From the NCBI GenBank assembly GCA_000434995.1, contig FR895334.1:7484-71483 (forward strand): a DNA stretch of 64,000 nucleotides, written 5' to 3'. The notes beneath the pieces were generated by a model. The model was given only the letters and a program-made list of their open reading frames with translations. It did not search any database and was not told the DNA's origin. The position numbers and the translations under genes were made by a program. Origin of the DNA: Firmicutes bacterium CAG:341 (GTDB taxonomy: Bacteria; Bacillota; Clostridia; Oscillospirales; Acutalibacteraceae). Below, piece after piece: positions 8,745 through 19,001 of this stretch; the first letter of the stretch is position 1; each line of letters opens with the position of its first letter.

Positions 8745-10997
8745 ATGGTAGATTTCGAACAATGGGAAGGCTTTGAAGGCTCTCTCTGGAAAGAAGAAGT
8801 TAATGTTCGTGACTTCATTCAGAAGAACTACACAGTCTATGACGGCGACGAATCTTTCCTTGCAGGTCCTACTGATGCTACAAACAAGCTTTGGGGTATT
8901 CTTCAGGGTCTTCAGAAGGAAGAGCGTGCTAAGGGCGGCGTACTTGATATGGAAACAAAGGTAGTTTCAGGTATCACCGCTTACGGTCCGGGTTACATCA
9001 GCGAAGCTGATAAGGACTTAGAAAAAGTAGTAGGTTTACAGACAGATAAGCCTCTTAAGAGAGCATTTATGCCATTCGGCGGTATTAAGATGGCTGAACA
9101 GGCTTGCTCAACATACGGTTATGAGCCTGATCCTGAACTTCATAAGATTTTTACTGAATATTGCAAGACTCATAATCAGGGCGTATTTGATGCTTACACT
9201 CCTGAAATGCTTAAGGCTCGTCACAATAAGATTATCACAGGTCTTCCTGACACTTACGGCCGTGGTCGTATTGTAGGCGATTACAGAAGAGTTGCTCTTT
9301 ACGGTATCGACTTCCTTATGGAAGAAAAGAAGCATGACTTTGCTAACTGCGGTGACGGTACTATGACTGACGATGTTATCCGTCTCAGAGAAGAAATCAC
9401 AATGCAGTATAAGGCACTTGCTCAAATGAAGAAGATGGCTGAAAGCTATGGCTTTGATATTTCTAAGCCTGCTAAAGACGCTAAAGAAGCAGTTCAGTGG
9501 TTATACTTTGGTTACCTTGCTGCTATCAAAACTCAAAACGGTGCTGCAATGAGTGTCGGCAGAATTTCAACTTTCCTTGATATTTATATTCAAAGAGACC
9601 TTGAAGCCGGTAAAATTACCGAAGCTGAAGCTCAGGAACTTATAGATCATCTTGTAATGAAATTCAGAATGGTTAAGTTTGCAAGAATCCCATCATACAA
9701 TCAGCTCTTCTCCGGTGACCCTGTTTGGGCTACTCTTGAAGTTGCAGGTATCGGTGTTGACGGTCGTTCAATGGTTACAAAGAATGACTTTAGATTCCTT
9801 CATACTCTTGAAAATATGGGTCCTTCACCTGAACCAAACCTTACAGTTCTTTATTCATCATCACTTCCTGACACATTTAAGAAGTATGCTGCTGATATTT
9901 CTATCAGAACAAGTTCAATTCAGTATGAAAACGATGATGTTATGAAGCCGGTATGGGGCGATGACTACTCAATTTGCTGCTGCGTATCAGCTACACAGAC
10001 AGGTAAAGAAATGCAGTTCTTCGGCGCAAGAGCTAACCTTGCTAAGTGCCTTCTTTACGCTATCAACGGCGGTGTTGACGCTAAGACATTTGATCAGGTT
10101 GGTCCTAAGTACAGACCTATTACATCAGAATACCTCGATTATGACGAAGTAATCGAAGCATATGACAGAATGATGGATTGGCTCGCAGGTCTTTATGTTA
10201 ATGTTCTTAACCTCATTCAGTTTATGCATGATAAGTATTATTATGAAGCTGCTGAAATGGCACTTATTGATACAGATGTAAGAAGAACATTTGCAACAGG
10301 TATTGCAGGTTTCTCACACGTTGTTGACTCACTCAGTGCTATTAAGTACGCTAAAGTTAAGACAATCAGAAACGAAGACGGTGTTGTTGTTGATTACGAA
10401 ACAGAAGGCGACTTCCCTCGTTATGGTAACGATGATGACAGAGCTGACGAAATCGCTGTATGGCTTCTCAAGACTTTCCTTGACAAGATTAAGAAACATC
10501 ACACATATCGTAATTCAGAGCCTACAACTTCTATCCTTACTATCACATCAAACGTTGTATACGGTAAGGCAACAGGTACAATGCCGGACGGCCGTAAGGC
10601 AGGCGCTCCTCTTTCACCTGGTGCTAACCCATCATACGGTGCAGAACAGAGCGGTCTTCTTGCTTCTCTTAACTCAGTAGCAAAGCTTCCATACGAATGG
10701 GCTCTTGACGGTATTTCAAATACTCAGACAATCAACCCGGGTGCTCTCGGTCATTCAGAAGAAGAGAAGAAGAACAATCTTGTTCAGGTTATGGATGGTT
10801 ACTTTGACCAGGGTGCTCATCACCTTAACGTAAACGTATTCGGTACTGAAAAGCTTATTGACGCTATGGAACATCCTGAAAAGGAAGAATATCAAAACTT
10901 TACAATTCGTGTATCAGGTTATGCTGTTAAGTTCATTGACCTTACTAAGGAACAGCAGATGGATGTTATCTCAAGAACCTGCCACGACAGAATGTAA
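8745..10997 (+). CDS. pflB: Formate C-acetyltransferase (pyruvate formate-lyase)
   Basis: Glycyl-radical enzyme that cleaves pyruvate with CoA to acetyl-CoA and formate, the main anaerobic pyruvate outlet in many fermenters. 750 aa, full length. Catalytic cysteines C412-C413 stand in a CCC run ([11 protein letters not shown]) and the radical glycine is G725 in RVSGYAVKF near the C terminus. The codon choice (AAG, GCT, GGT, CTT/CTC) differs from most neighbours and suggests very high expression. Strong AAGGAGG ribosome-binding site. The activase gene follows 19 bp later, so the two are co-expressed. The CCC/VSGYA pattern and the [13 protein letters not shown] stretch place it with true PFL rather than with glycerol or choline lyases. 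Confidence 0.98.
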   Translation: MVDFEQWEGFEGSLWKEEVNVRDFIQKNYTVYDGDESFLAGPTDATNKLWGILQGLQKEERAKGGVLDMETKVVSGITAYGPGYISEADKDLEKVVGLQTDKPLKRAFMPFGGIKMAEQACSTYGYEPDPELHKIFTEYCKTHNQGVFDAYTPEMLKARHNKIITGLPDTYGRGRIVGDYRRVALYGIDFLMEEKKHDFANCGDGTMTDDVIRLREEITMQYKALAQMKKMAESYGFDISKPAKDAKEAVQWLYFGYLAAIKTQNGAAMSVGRISTFLDIYIQRDLEAGKITEAEAQELIDHLVMKFRMVKFARIPSYNQLFSGDPVWATLEVAGIGVDGRSMVTKNDFRFLHTLENMGPSPEPNLTVLYSSSLPDTFKKYAADISIRTSSIQYENDDVMKPVWGDDYSICCCVSATQTGKEMQFFGARANLAKCLLYAINGGVDAKTFDQVGPKYRPITSEYLDYDEVIEAYDRMMDWLAGLYVNVLNLIQFMHDKYYYEAAEMALIDTDVRRTFATGIAGFSHVVDSLSAIKYAKVKTIRNEDGVVVDYETEGDFPRYGNDDDRADEIAVWLLKTFLDKIKKHHTYRNSEPTTSILTITSNVVYGKATGTMPDGRKAGAPLSPGANPSYGAEQSGLLASLNSVAKLPYEWALDGISNTQTINPGALGHSEEEKKNNLVQVMDGYFDQGAHHLNVNVFGTEKLIDAMEHPEKEEYQNFTIRVSGYAVKFIDLTKEQQMDVISRTCHDRM

Positions 10998-11016
10998 TTA
11001 TTAACTTATAAAGGAT

Positions 11017-11769
11017 TTGTTGAAATTGGACGGTAAAATTCACAGCATTGAAACTTTTGGTCTTGTTGACGGACCGGGTGTCAGATATGTACTTTTTTTG
11101 CAAGGTTGCAATATGCGCTGCAAATATTGCCACAACCCTGAAACTTGGAGCTTTGATGATGCGAAATTTACCGTTTCGGCAAAGGATGCATTTAACAAGG
11201 CATATAAGTATAAGAATTATTGGAAAAAAAACGGTAAGCCAAACGGCGGTATTACAGTAAGCGGCGGTGAACCTCTCCTTCAAATTGATTTTGTAACTGA
11301 ATTTTTCAAGTTTGCAAAGGAAAAAGGAGTTCACACCACGCTTGACTCCTCCGGCTCTGCTTTTACAAGAGAAGAGCCTTTCTTCTCCAAATTCAATGAG
11401 CTTATGAAGTATACTGACCTTGTTATGCTTGATTTAAAGCAAACTGATACTGAAAAGCATAAAGAGCTTACAGGCAGAACTAATGAAAACATACTTGATA
11501 TGGCTAAGTACCTATCGGATATTGGCAAAGATATGTGGATAAGGCGTGTTCTTGTACCTAATTTAACTAATGATGATAAAGAACTTAATAATTTGTACGA
11601 CTTTATTTCATCACTTAAAACGGTTAAAAAGGTTGAAATACTTCCCTACCACACCTTAGGTATTTTCAAATGGGAAAACCTCGGTATCAAATATCCTCTC
11701 GAAGGCTATAAGCCGCCTACAAAAGAAGAGGTTGAAAAAGCCGAAAAAATACTTCATATAGAAAAATAA
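11017..11769 (+). CDS. pflA: Pyruvate formate-lyase activating enzyme
   Basis: Radical SAM enzyme that abstracts a hydrogen from the PflB glycine. About 250 aa. The [4Fe-4S]-binding CxxxCxxC is C31, C35, C38 (GCNMRCKYCHNP); GGITVSGGEPLLQ is the SAM-binding GGE motif. No ATG fits: TTG codons at 11017, 11020 and 11026 are possible starts behind AAAGGA. The spacing favours 11020 or 11026; the longest form is given. It ends before a bidirectional terminator. Located after pflB as is usual. Confidence 0.95.
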   Translation: MLKLDGKIHSIETFGLVDGPGVRYVLFLQGCNMRCKYCHNPETWSFDDAKFTVSAKDAFNKAYKYKNYWKKNGKPNGGITVSGGEPLLQIDFVTEFFKFAKEKGVHTTLDSSGSAFTREEPFFSKFNELMKYTDLVMLDLKQTDTEKHKELTGRTNENILDMAKYLSDIGKDMWIRRVLVPNLTNDDKELNNLYDFISSLKTVKKVEILPYHTLGIFKWENLGIKYPLEGYKPPTKEEVEKAEKILHIEK

Positions 11770-11772
11770 TAA

Positions 11773-11816
11773 AAGCCTAAGTATTTAAGATAACCTTAAT
11801 ACTTAGGCTTATTTTT
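11773..11816. terminator. Bidirectional terminator between pflA and the aldo/keto reductase gene
   Basis: 13-bp stem AAGCCTAAGTATT against AATACTTAGGCTT with T runs on both strands (ATTTTTT on +, TTTTATTATTT on the other). It serves the two convergent genes. Confidence 0.88.
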
Positions 11817-12949
11817 TATCTCATAAACAGTTTTATAACTTTTCCTTCCAATACATCAGGTACGCTTATAGATTGCGGGCAATGATTTTTGCATTTATTG
11901 CACCAGGCGCAAGCGGTAGGATTAACAGTAAATGAATCATATACTTCTCTACCCTGCTGAATGTTAACATCACCTGAAACAACACTGTTATAAAGTGAAA
12001 AAAACGAACTGATTTTAATACCCTTTGGGCAAGGCTGGCAATAGTCACAGCCGGTGCATCCTATAACCTCACTTTTATTAAGTATTGATGCCGCTTTAAA
12101 GCAAGTTGAATATTCATCATCACCAAATGCTTTGAAATCGGTTAAAGTTGACAGATTATCAAGCATCTGTTGCTCGCTGTTCATTCCGCTTAAAATTGAA
12201 ATTATATTTTTATGGCTTGCAACAAAGCCCATAGCCCAGGATGCTACGCTCATATTCGGCTTTTTGCTTTTGAACATATCTTTTATCTCGTTATTAACTA
12301 AAGCAAGCTTACCGCCCCTTACAGGCTCCATTACAATTGTAGGAATGTTTGCATCTTCAAGTATTTGGTATTGCATCTTTGCATTTTGGTTTTCCCAATC
12401 AAGATAGTTCATTTGAATTTGTGCAAAATCCCAATCGTGAGCCGAAACTATATGTCTTAAATCATCAACTGTTCCGTGAAATGAAAAACCGATATATTTT
12501 ATTTTTCCCTCTTTTTGTTTCTGCTTAATAAAGTCATATGCACCTAATTTTTCACATTTTTCAAAATTTTCTTTATCAAGTGAATGAAGAAGATAGAAAT
12601 CAAAATATTCCATACCCGTTCTTTCAAGTTGATTTGCAAATATACGCTGCATATCCTCTTTTGTATCGCACATCCAAATAGGAAGTTTATCGGCAATGAA
12701 ATATGTATTTCGCGGATATTTTTTTAACGCATGGCCTATGAACTTTTCGCTTTTACCGCAGTGATACATATATGCGGTATCATAATAATTAACGCCGTTT
12801 TTATAAGCTAAGTCAACGAGCTTTTGAGCCTTTTCATAATCAATATTAGGGTTTGACTCTCTTTTTTGCTCGGTTTCACACGGAAGTCGCATAGTCCCTA
12901 AGCCTAAAAGTGATACTTCGACATCCTTAAATCTTCTTTTATCTACCAT
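11816..12949 (-). CDS. Aldo/keto reductase with C-terminal 4Fe-4S ferredoxin domain
   Basis: Fusion of an AKR barrel with an iron-sulfur domain, 377 aa. The AKR tetrad is D57, Y62, K88 and H122 (YYDTAYMY, ADKLP, YLLHS). The last ~90 residues carry two cysteine clusters, CTGCDYCQPCP and CAWCNKCKNHCP, each enough for one [4Fe-4S] cluster. This is a common predicted oxidoreductase type in anaerobes; the substrate is unknown, and electrons probably come from ferredoxin or NADPH. ATG with AGGAG 6 nt upstream. It lies just downstream of the cysS terminator without an obvious promoter of its own. Confidence 0.9.
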   Translation of the reverse strand: MVDKRRFKDVEVSLLGLGTMRLPCETEQKRESNPNIDYEKAQKLVDLAYKNGVNYYDTAYMYHCGKSEKFIGHALKKYPRNTYFIADKLPIWMCDTKEDMQRIFANQLERTGMEYFDFYLLHSLDKENFEKCEKLGAYDFIKQKQKEGKIKYIGFSFHGTVDDLRHIVSAHDWDFAQIQMNYLDWENQNAKMQYQILEDANIPTIVMEPVRGGKLALVNNEIKDMFKSKKPNMSVASWAMGFVASHKNIISILSGMNSEQQMLDNLSTLTDFKAFGDDEYSTCFKAASILNKSEVIGCTGCDYCQPCPKGIKISSFFSLYNSVVSGDVNIQQGREVYDSFTVNPTACAWCNKCKNHCPQSISVPDVLEGKVIKLFMR

Positions 12950-12965
12950 AATTACTCCTATTGTT

Positions 12966-13001
12966 TTAAAAAGAGCAGGAAAACAAAAGTTCCTGCTCTT
13001 T
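12966..13001 (-). terminator. Intrinsic terminator of cysE-cysS
   Basis: 12-bp perfect stem AAAGAGCAGGAA against TTCCTGCTCTTT with an 8-nt loop; T5 follows on the transcribed strand. It starts 8 bp after the cysS stop, and only 16 bp remain before the next start codon. Confidence 0.88.
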
Positions 13002-13008
13002 ATTTATA

Positions 13009-14400
13009 TTATTCTTTAGTCCAAGTAACACCCTGCGGTGTATCTTTTAAGATAATACCTTTTGCTTTGAGTTCATCACGAATTCTGTCTGCTGTTGCCC
13101 AGTCCTTATTTGCTCTTGCCTGCTGGCGTTCTTCAATAAGTGCTTCAATGTCTGAATCAACATCGTTGTTTTTTCTATTGTAAAGAATGCCGAGAACATC
13201 ACATAATTCATCAAAAACAGCAGCGGCTGTTTGGCAAACATTTTTTGATACTTCTTTATCAAGAATTGATGTGTTAATATCCTTAACAAGTTCAAACACA
13301 GCGGCAACACCGTCTGCTGTATTAAGGTCATCATCCATTGCGGTTATAAACTGTTCTCTGTGGCTGTTAAGTTTTTTGATAAGTTCTTCATCATCCGGAA
13401 TGTCTTTCGCGTTTTTAAGGGCAAAATCAAGGCTCTCTCGGCAAGTATAAAGCCTTTCAAGCGCACTCTTGCACTGTTCAATGATTTCAAGGCTGTAATT
13501 GATAGGTGAACGGTAATGTGATGAAATAAGGAAATATCGGATTACTTCATATCCGTAAACATTTGCAATTTCACGAACTGTTTTGAAGTTACCGAGAGAT
13601 TTACTCATTTTTACATTATCAACATTGATATAGCCGTTATGCATCCAATATTTTGAAAAAGTGCAGCCGTTAGCACATTCGCTTTGTGCTATTTCGTTTT
13701 CGTGGTGTGGGAAAATAAGGTCTTGACCGCCGCAGTGAATGTCAATTGTGTCGCCTAAAAATCTTTTATTCATTGCAGAACATTCAATATGCCAGCCCGG
13801 TCTGCCTTTGCCCCAAGGAGAATCCCAATAAGGTTCACCCTCTTTTGCAGCTTTCCAAAGTGCAAAATCAAGAGGATTTTCTTTCTTTTCACCAATTGCA
13901 ATTCTTGCGCCTGATTGCAAATCTTCGATAGGCTGGTGGCTGAGTTTACCGTATTCTTTAAATTTAAGAGTTCTGAAATATACATCACCGTCAACGGCAT
14001 ATGCATATCCTTTTTCTTCAAGCGTTTTAATAATATTGATAATTTCATCAATATTTTCCGTTGCTTTTGGGTGAACAGATGCTTTTTTGAAATTTAAACC
14101 GTTTGCATCAGTCCAAAATTCTTCAATGTACTTTTTTGAAACTTCCTCAAAAGTTATACCCTCTTCATTTGCACGCTTGATAATTTTATCATCAACATCA
14201 GTAAAGTTTTGCACAAATTTTACATTGTAACCCCTGTACTCTAAATATCTTCTTAATACATCAAAAACACAAAGCGGCCTTGCATTACCGATATGAATAT
14301 AGTTATAAACAGTAGGACCGCAAGCATAAATTTTTACTTCGTCAGGGTTATTTGGTATGAATTCTTCTTTTTGACGAGTCATTGTGTTAAAAATTCTCAT
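13009..14400 (-). CDS. cysS: Cysteinyl-tRNA synthetase
   Basis: Class I synthetase charging tRNA-Cys, 463 aa. HIGH-type motif HIGN at 36-39, KMSKS motif in VKMSKSLGNF, and zinc ligands including C27 (YACGPT) and the ECSAM and HHENE stretches. Starts with ATG and overlaps cysE by 4 bp (ATGA), so translation is coupled. The pair is led by a T-box, so charging of tRNA-Cys senses and controls both cysteine synthesis and charging. Confidence 0.98.
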   Translation of the reverse strand: MRIFNTMTRQKEEFIPNNPDEVKIYACGPTVYNYIHIGNARPLCVFDVLRRYLEYRGYNVKFVQNFTDVDDKIIKRANEEGITFEEVSKKYIEEFWTDANGLNFKKASVHPKATENIDEIINIIKTLEEKGYAYAVDGDVYFRTLKFKEYGKLSHQPIEDLQSGARIAIGEKKENPLDFALWKAAKEGEPYWDSPWGKGRPGWHIECSAMNKRFLGDTIDIHCGGQDLIFPHHENEIAQSECANGCTFSKYWMHNGYINVDNVKMSKSLGNFKTVREIANVYGYEVIRYFLISSHYRSPINYSLEIIEQCKSALERLYTCRESLDFALKNAKDIPDDEELIKKLNSHREQFITAMDDDLNTADGVAAVFELVKDINTSILDKEVSKNVCQTAAAVFDELCDVLGILYNRKNNDVDSDIEALIEERQQARANKDWATADRIRDELKAKGIILKDTPQGVTWTKE

Positions 14401-15038
14401 TTTAACTTCTCCTTTAATTCTTTTACTTCTTCTTTTAGGCTGTTAATCTCAGCTTGGTTTTCTTTAATTAAATTCATAAGTGGGTCAGGAATGTTGATTT
14501 GGTCAAGGTCATCAACTCTTTCACCGTCAATTCTTACAACCTCACCCGGAACACCTACAACAGTACAATTAGGTTCAACATCTTTAACCACAACTGCACC
14601 GGCGGCAACTTTTGCATTTCTGCCAATGGTAATTGGGCCGAGGACCTTAGCACCCGAGCCTATCATTACTCCGCTTTCAATAGTGGGATGGCGCTTGCCG
14701 ACATCTTTACCAGTTCCGCCAAGTGTAACACCCTGGTAAATCATAACATCGTCACCTATTTCAGTTGTTTCGCCGATAACAATACCGTTACCGTGGTCAA
14801 TACATACCCTCCTGCCGATTGTAGCACCGGGATGAATTTCAATTCCTGTTTTGTGCGCACTGCGCTGGCTTATATATCTTGCAATAAACGGCATTTTATG
14901 GTCTAAAAACCATTTAGCACGCTTATGGCTCTGCAGTGCTTTAAACCCTGGATAAAGAAGCACAATTTCGATAGGACTTCTTGCTGCCGGGTCATGCTCC
15001 ATAAAGCTTTTAATATCCTCTTTAAATGAGTCAAACAT
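14397..15038 (-). CDS. cysE: Serine O-acetyltransferase
   Basis: Makes O-acetylserine from serine and acetyl-CoA, the first step of cysteine synthesis. 213 aa, the short Gram-positive form. Left-handed parallel beta-helix built of hexapeptide repeats from about residue 65 to 165 (IGRRVCIDHGNGIVIGE, IYQGVTLGGTGKD), with H78 (IDHGNG) and a second His earlier (GIEIHPGA) in the active site. The C-terminal ~40 residues form a Glu/Lys-rich helix. First gene after the T-box. The O-acetylserine sulfhydrylase gene is not in the window. Confidence 0.95.
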   Translation of the reverse strand: MFDSFKEDIKSFMEHDPAARSPIEIVLLYPGFKALQSHKRAKWFLDHKMPFIARYISQRSAHKTGIEIHPGATIGRRVCIDHGNGIVIGETTEIGDDVMIYQGVTLGGTGKDVGKRHPTIESGVMIGSGAKVLGPITIGRNAKVAAGAVVVKDVEPNCTVVGVPGEVVRIDGERVDDLDQINIPDPLMNLIKENQAEINSLKEEVKELKEKLK

Positions 15039-15074
15039 ATAAATATATCTCCCTTATAAACTAAAACAATAAAA

Positions 15075-15321
15075 ATAAATGCCCCTGTCATTATGACAGA
15101 GGCAATAAATTACTGCGGTTCCACTCTTGTTTATAACTTAACTGCATATATACAGCTTATGCCTATAACGCGGCAAAACGACTCAAAATACTGATTTCCT
15201 TTGAGTAACTCGGCAGTGCATTTGGGCAGTTAGATTATAAAACCTCACAGCAAAATGGTTTTTTCTCTGAATAAACATACCTGCTTACTTCTCTGCTTCA
15301 TAGTTTTTAATACTATTATCT
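15075..15321 (-). promoter_or_regulatory. T-box riboswitch leader of cysE-cysS
   Basis: The T-box core AGAGTGGAACCGCAG is at 15113-15127 (reverse strand). It is followed by a terminator hairpin at 15080-15104 (TGCCTCTGTCAT against ATGACAGGGGCA) and a T-rich run. The upstream ~150 nt can form stem I and contain two TGC (Cys) triplets, at 15218-15220 (followed by A) and 15226-15228; the first is the likelier specifier. Uncharged tRNA would pair with the T-box and prevent termination, turning on cysE-cysS when cysteine is short. Confidence 0.93.
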
Positions 15322-15327
15322 ATTACT

Positions 15328-15355
15328 ATTATATCTATTTTTTAAAAATTTGCAA
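15328..15355 (-). promoter_or_regulatory. Predicted sigma-A promoter of the cysES T-box transcript
   Basis: TTGCAA (15350-15355) and TATAAT (15328-15333) on the reverse strand, 16 bp apart. The start would be near 15321. Confidence 0.7.
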
Positions 15356-15358
15356 CAT

Positions 15359-15925
15359 TTATTTTGTTTTTATTAAATACCAGCCGTCTTTAGCATAAAT
15401 AAGTCCGCTTAAAACAGTGACGACACTTACAATCCAAAATGCAATTGCACAGTAAACATTAAGCCAATGTGTAGATGTGGTAATATCTGCTGCCCCCTCG
15501 CCTATTGCAAGTAAAAGGAAAGTCATACCGGTAGTTGACATCTGCAAAAATGTTTTGCATTTGCCAAAAGCATTTGCTGCAATAACTTCACCGTTTGTTG
15601 CCGCAAGCATTCTGATTCCTGCAACAAGGAATTCCCTTGCAAGCATAAGTAAAATGCAAAGTTCTGTATGCCATCCCATATTTATAAATACAAGGTACGC
15701 GGCAAATACAAGGGTTTTATCCGAAAGCGGATCCATGACTTTTCCGAAATCTGTAACCAATCCGCGTTTTCTTGCAATAATACCATCTGCTTTATCACTC
15801 ATACAAGCAATGAAATATACAAGAAGTGCGCCAACCCAATGGTATTTGAATTCTACAAGTGAAAAAAACATCAATAAAGGAATACAACAAAATCTGAAAA
15901 CAGTTATTTTATTTGGTAAATTCAT
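15359..15925 (-). CDS. pgsA: CDP-diacylglycerol-glycerol-3-phosphate 3-phosphatidyltransferase
   Basis: Integral membrane enzyme making phosphatidylglycerophosphate, precursor of phosphatidylglycerol. 188 aa. The CDP-alcohol phosphotransferase motif DG-xx-AR-x8-G-xxx-D-xxx-D is seen in DKADGIIARKRG and FGKVMDPLSDK. About five membrane helices. The start overlaps the rimO stop by 4 bp (ATGA type), so it is last in recA-recX-rimO-pgsA. The pgsA-recA neighbourhood is common in Firmicutes. Confidence 0.94.
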   Translation of the reverse strand: MNLPNKITVFRFCCIPLLMFFSLVEFKYHWVGALLVYFIACMSDKADGIIARKRGLVTDFGKVMDPLSDKTLVFAAYLVFINMGWHTELCILLMLAREFLVAGIRMLAATNGEVIAANAFGKCKTFLQMSTTGMTFLLLAIGEGAADITTSTHWLNVYCAIAFWIVSVVTVLSGLIYAKDGWYLIKTK

Positions 15926-17241
15926 ACTTTTTCTCCAATCAAATCATAGCCTTCGCAGGCTGTAATTTTTACATTAACAAAATCACCTATGTTTAATTTA
16001 TCATCGCTTTTAAACATAATTCCACTGTCAATTTCCGGTGAATCAAAATAAGCTCTGCCGTTATACATTCCGTCTTCAATACTGTCAACTATAACCTTAT
16101 ATGTATTTCCTACTCTGTTTTGATTTAATTCTTCTGTTACAGAGTATTGAATATCCATAAGTATATCGGCACGGCGTTTTTTGACTTCTTCATCTATTTG
16201 ATTGTCATAAGAGCAAGCAGGAGTATCCTCTTCCGGTGAATAAGTAAAGCATCCCATTTTATCAAACTTGATTTCTTTTACAAATTTGCAAAGTTCTTCA
16301 AAGTTTTCTTCACTTTCGTTCGGAAAACCAACCATAAAAGTTGTACGAATTGCAAAATCAGGAATTTTAGCTTTCATTTTATTCAAAAGCGCTTTTAATT
16401 CTTCGTACGAACCTGACCTGTTCATTGATTTAAGAATATCTTTATTACAATGTTGAAGCGGAATATCAATGTAAGGGCAAATTTTTTCCTCATTTGCTAT
16501 TACATCAATTAGTTCGTCTGTAACTCTGTCAGGATAGCAGTAATATAATCTAATCCACTCTATACCGTCAATTCTAACAAGTTTTTTTAATAAACTTGCA
16601 AGTTTGTATTCACCGTATAATTTTAATCCGTATTTGGTGGTGTCCTGTGCGATAATTATAAGTTCTTTAATACCTTTGTTTGCAAGTTTTTGTGCTTCTT
16701 TAATTATGCTTTCCATCGGGCGTTCGATATACCCGCCGCGAATAAGCGGAATTGCACAGTATGAGCATCTGTTGTCGCATCCGTCACTGATTTTTAAATA
16801 AGCCCAGTGCTTTGGTGTTGAAAGCATTCTGTCCCCTTCAAGAAGTAAATACTTTTTATCAGGGTAAAAGCTTGTTCTTACACCAAGCAGAGCCTTGTGG
16901 CATACTTTAACAATGTCGTTATCTGCGCCGATACCTATTACGGAATCGACTTCAGGAATTTCCTTTATAATTTCATCCTGATACCTTTCGGCAAGGCAAC
17001 CGGTTACTACAATTGCGCTTATAATTCCTGCTTTTTTGTATTCGGCAACTTCTAATATTGTTTCAATTGCTTCACGCTTTGCATCTTCAATAAAACCGCA
17101 GGTGTTAATAATCATAACATCGCTGTCTTCAATGCTTTGCGCAATTTCAAAGCCGCTTTTATTTAATTTTTCAAGCATTATCTCACCGTCAACCTGATTT
17201 TTAGGGCATCCAAGTGAAATCATACCTACTTTATTCGTCAT
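15922..17241 (-). CDS. rimO: Ribosomal protein S12 methylthiotransferase
   Basis: Radical SAM methylthiotransferase acting on the conserved aspartate of ribosomal protein S12. 439 aa. The N-terminal UPF0004 domain has C12, C48 and C82 (SLGCPKNQ, NTCGF, TGCLAE) for the auxiliary cluster; the SAM domain has C155, C159, C162 (DGCDNRCSYC); a TRAM domain ends the protein. SLGCPKNQVDGE and IRGGYIERP are RimO-type; MiaB and MtaB differ at these places (compare mtaB at 61196). It overlaps recX by 11 bp. Confidence 0.95.
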   Translation of the reverse strand: MTNKVGMISLGCPKNQVDGEIMLEKLNKSGFEIAQSIEDSDVMIINTCGFIEDAKREAIETILEVAEYKKAGIISAIVVTGCLAERYQDEIIKEIPEVDSVIGIGADNDIVKVCHKALLGVRTSFYPDKKYLLLEGDRMLSTPKHWAYLKISDGCDNRCSYCAIPLIRGGYIERPMESIIKEAQKLANKGIKELIIIAQDTTKYGLKLYGEYKLASLLKKLVRIDGIEWIRLYYCYPDRVTDELIDVIANEEKICPYIDIPLQHCNKDILKSMNRSGSYEELKALLNKMKAKIPDFAIRTTFMVGFPNESEENFEELCKFVKEIKFDKMGCFTYSPEEDTPACSYDNQIDEEVKKRRADILMDIQYSVTEELNQNRVGNTYKVIVDSIEDGMYNGRAYFDSPEIDSGIMFKSDDKLNIGDFVNVKITACEGYDLIGEKV

Positions 17242-17839
17242 AATATTCTATCCTGTAAAATGCTGATTTGATGTCTGAATAGCGAAAACCTTTTCTTTGA
17301 AGTGACGCGATTACTTTTTCTTTTCCGTTTTCTTTTTGCAGTTTAGTTGCATATTTGTTTTTTATCAAATCAACTAATGTCGCTACATTGTCAATTTCAA
17401 AGTTGGAAAGTTTTTCATCAACAATATCCCTGCTGATACCGCGCTTATAACACTCCTGTTTAATATTGGTAAGTGAAAACTTTTTTACATTTAATAAATA
17501 TTCAATAAGCCTTTGGCAATATTTTTCATCATTTATATAGCCGGCTTCGATATACCTGTCAACAGCTTTTTGTGCGCTTGTTTCATCAACTGTTTTTAAC
17601 AGTTTGGCTTTTATTTCTTTAGCTGAATAGTCGCGTCTTGAAAGGTAATCGGCACATTTGTTAAGTGCTTTTTTATAATTTATTTTTGCAAGAAGCTGTT
17701 GCCACTGCTCATCATTTATGTCAGTTGCGTTTGAAATGTAATTATCAAACCAGCAGTTTTCATCCGTAGTGGCAACATATTCACCGTCAAGATACAAATG
17801 AACTTTTGTACCTCTGCCCTTTTGATGAGTTAAAATCAT
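17231..17839 (-). CDS. recX: Regulatory protein RecX
   Basis: Small helical modulator of RecA filaments, 202 aa. It consists of repeated three-helix units; recognisable stretches are CADYLSRRDYSAKEIKAKL and YIEAGYINDEKYCQRLIEYL. Its start overlaps the recA stop by one base, the usual recA-recX coupling. Sequence divergence in this family is normal, so the position next to recA adds much of the certainty. Confidence 0.9.
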   Translation of the reverse strand: MILTHQKGRGTKVHLYLDGEYVATTDENCWFDNYISNATDINDEQWQQLLAKINYKKALNKCADYLSRRDYSAKEIKAKLLKTVDETSAQKAVDRYIEAGYINDEKYCQRLIEYLLNVKKFSLTNIKQECYKRGISRDIVDEKLSNFEIDNVATLVDLIKNKYATKLQKENGKEKVIASLQRKGFRYSDIKSAFYRIEYYDE

Positions 17840-18972
17840 CAGTCCTCATCATCCTCAACCATAATGTTGATTTTTTCCAATGCTTCTTCGCGTGTAATTT
17901 TCTTTTCAGGCTTTTGTGCCGAAACTTTTGCAGAGTTTGCTTTGGCTTTTTCTGCGCGTTCCTGCCTTGCTTTTTCAGCTTGTTCGGCTAATGTGTCTTT
18001 AATCTTCTTTTCAAGCTCTTCTGCAAGTTCAGGGTCGTTTTTAATGATTTCTTTTACATTATCTCTGCCCTGACCGAGCCTGCGGTCACCGTATGAGAAC
18101 CAAGAGCCGCCTTTATGTATAATATCGTATTGAACAGCCATATCAAGAATTTCACCGTCTTTGCTGATACCTGTGCCGTACATAATATCAAATTCAGCAC
18201 TCTTAAACGGAGGTGCAACTTTGTTTTTAACAATTTTAGCTCTTGTTCGTGAACCGATAAATTCGTTTCCGGCACCTTTGAGCTGCTCAACTTTTCTTAC
18301 ATCAATTCGCATTGATGAGTAGAATTTAAGTGCGCGGCCGCCTGTTGTAACTTCAGGGTTGCCGTACATAACACCGATTTTTTCACGAAGTTGGTTAATG
18401 AATATTACTATACAATTGGTTTTGTTAATAGTACCTGCAAGAATTCTTAAAGCTTGTGACATAAGCCTTGCGTGCTGGCCTACATGGCTGTCACCCATAT
18501 CACCCTCAATTTCACTTTTAGGTACAAGTGCCGCAACCGAGTCTACTACTACAATATCAACAGCACCGCTGCTTACAAGATTTTCTGTAATTTCAAGTGC
18601 CTGTTCACCAAAATCAGGCTGTGCAACGATTAAAGAATCAATATCTACACCGAGATTTGCCGCATATTCAGGGTCAAGTGCATGTTCGGCATCAATAAAT
18701 GCTGCGTCACCGCCAAGCTTTTGTGCTTCTGCAATGCAGTGAAGTGCAAGTGTTGTTTTACCGCTTGATTCAGGGCCATAGATTTCAACTATACGACCTC
18801 TTGGCAAACCGCCGATTCCGGTAGCAATGTCAAGTGTAAGTGAGCCTGTTGAAATAGCGTCAACTTTAAGACTTGAATTTTGGCCGAGGCGCATAACTGC
18901 ACCGGCGCCAAATCTTTTTTCTATATTTTTCATAGCGGCTTCAAGTGCCGCTTTTTTGTTATCTGCTGCCAT
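17839..18972 (-). CDS. recA: Recombinase A
   Basis: ATP-dependent strand-exchange protein of homologous recombination and the SOS response. 377 aa from ATG 18972 (GGAGG 8 nt upstream); an upstream start at 18990 would cover the ribosome-binding site. Walker A GPESSGKT at 66-73, Walker B in [10 protein letters not shown]1/L2 loops present ([33 protein letters not shown]). The C terminus has a Lys/Ala-rich linker and an acidic tail (VEDDED). No clear GAAC-N4-GTTC LexA box is visible upstream. Confidence 0.99.
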   Translation of the reverse strand: MAADNKKAALEAAMKNIEKRFGAGAVMRLGQNSSLKVDAISTGSLTLDIATGIGGLPRGRIVEIYGPESSGKTTLALHCIAEAQKLGGDAAFIDAEHALDPEYAANLGVDIDSLIVAQPDFGEQALEITENLVSSGAVDIVVVDSVAALVPKSEIEGDMGDSHVGQHARLMSQALRILAGTINKTNCIVIFINQLREKIGVMYGNPEVTTGGRALKFYSSMRIDVRKVEQLKGAGNEFIGSRTRAKIVKNKVAPPFKSAEFDIMYGTGISKDGEILDMAVQYDIIHKGGSWFSYGDRRLGQGRDNVKEIIKNDPELAEELEKKIKDTLAEQAEKARQERAEKAKANSAKVSAQKPEKKITREEALEKINIMVEDDED

Positions 18973-19001
18973 AAGATAACCTCCTAACAAAATTCTTTAA
19001 T

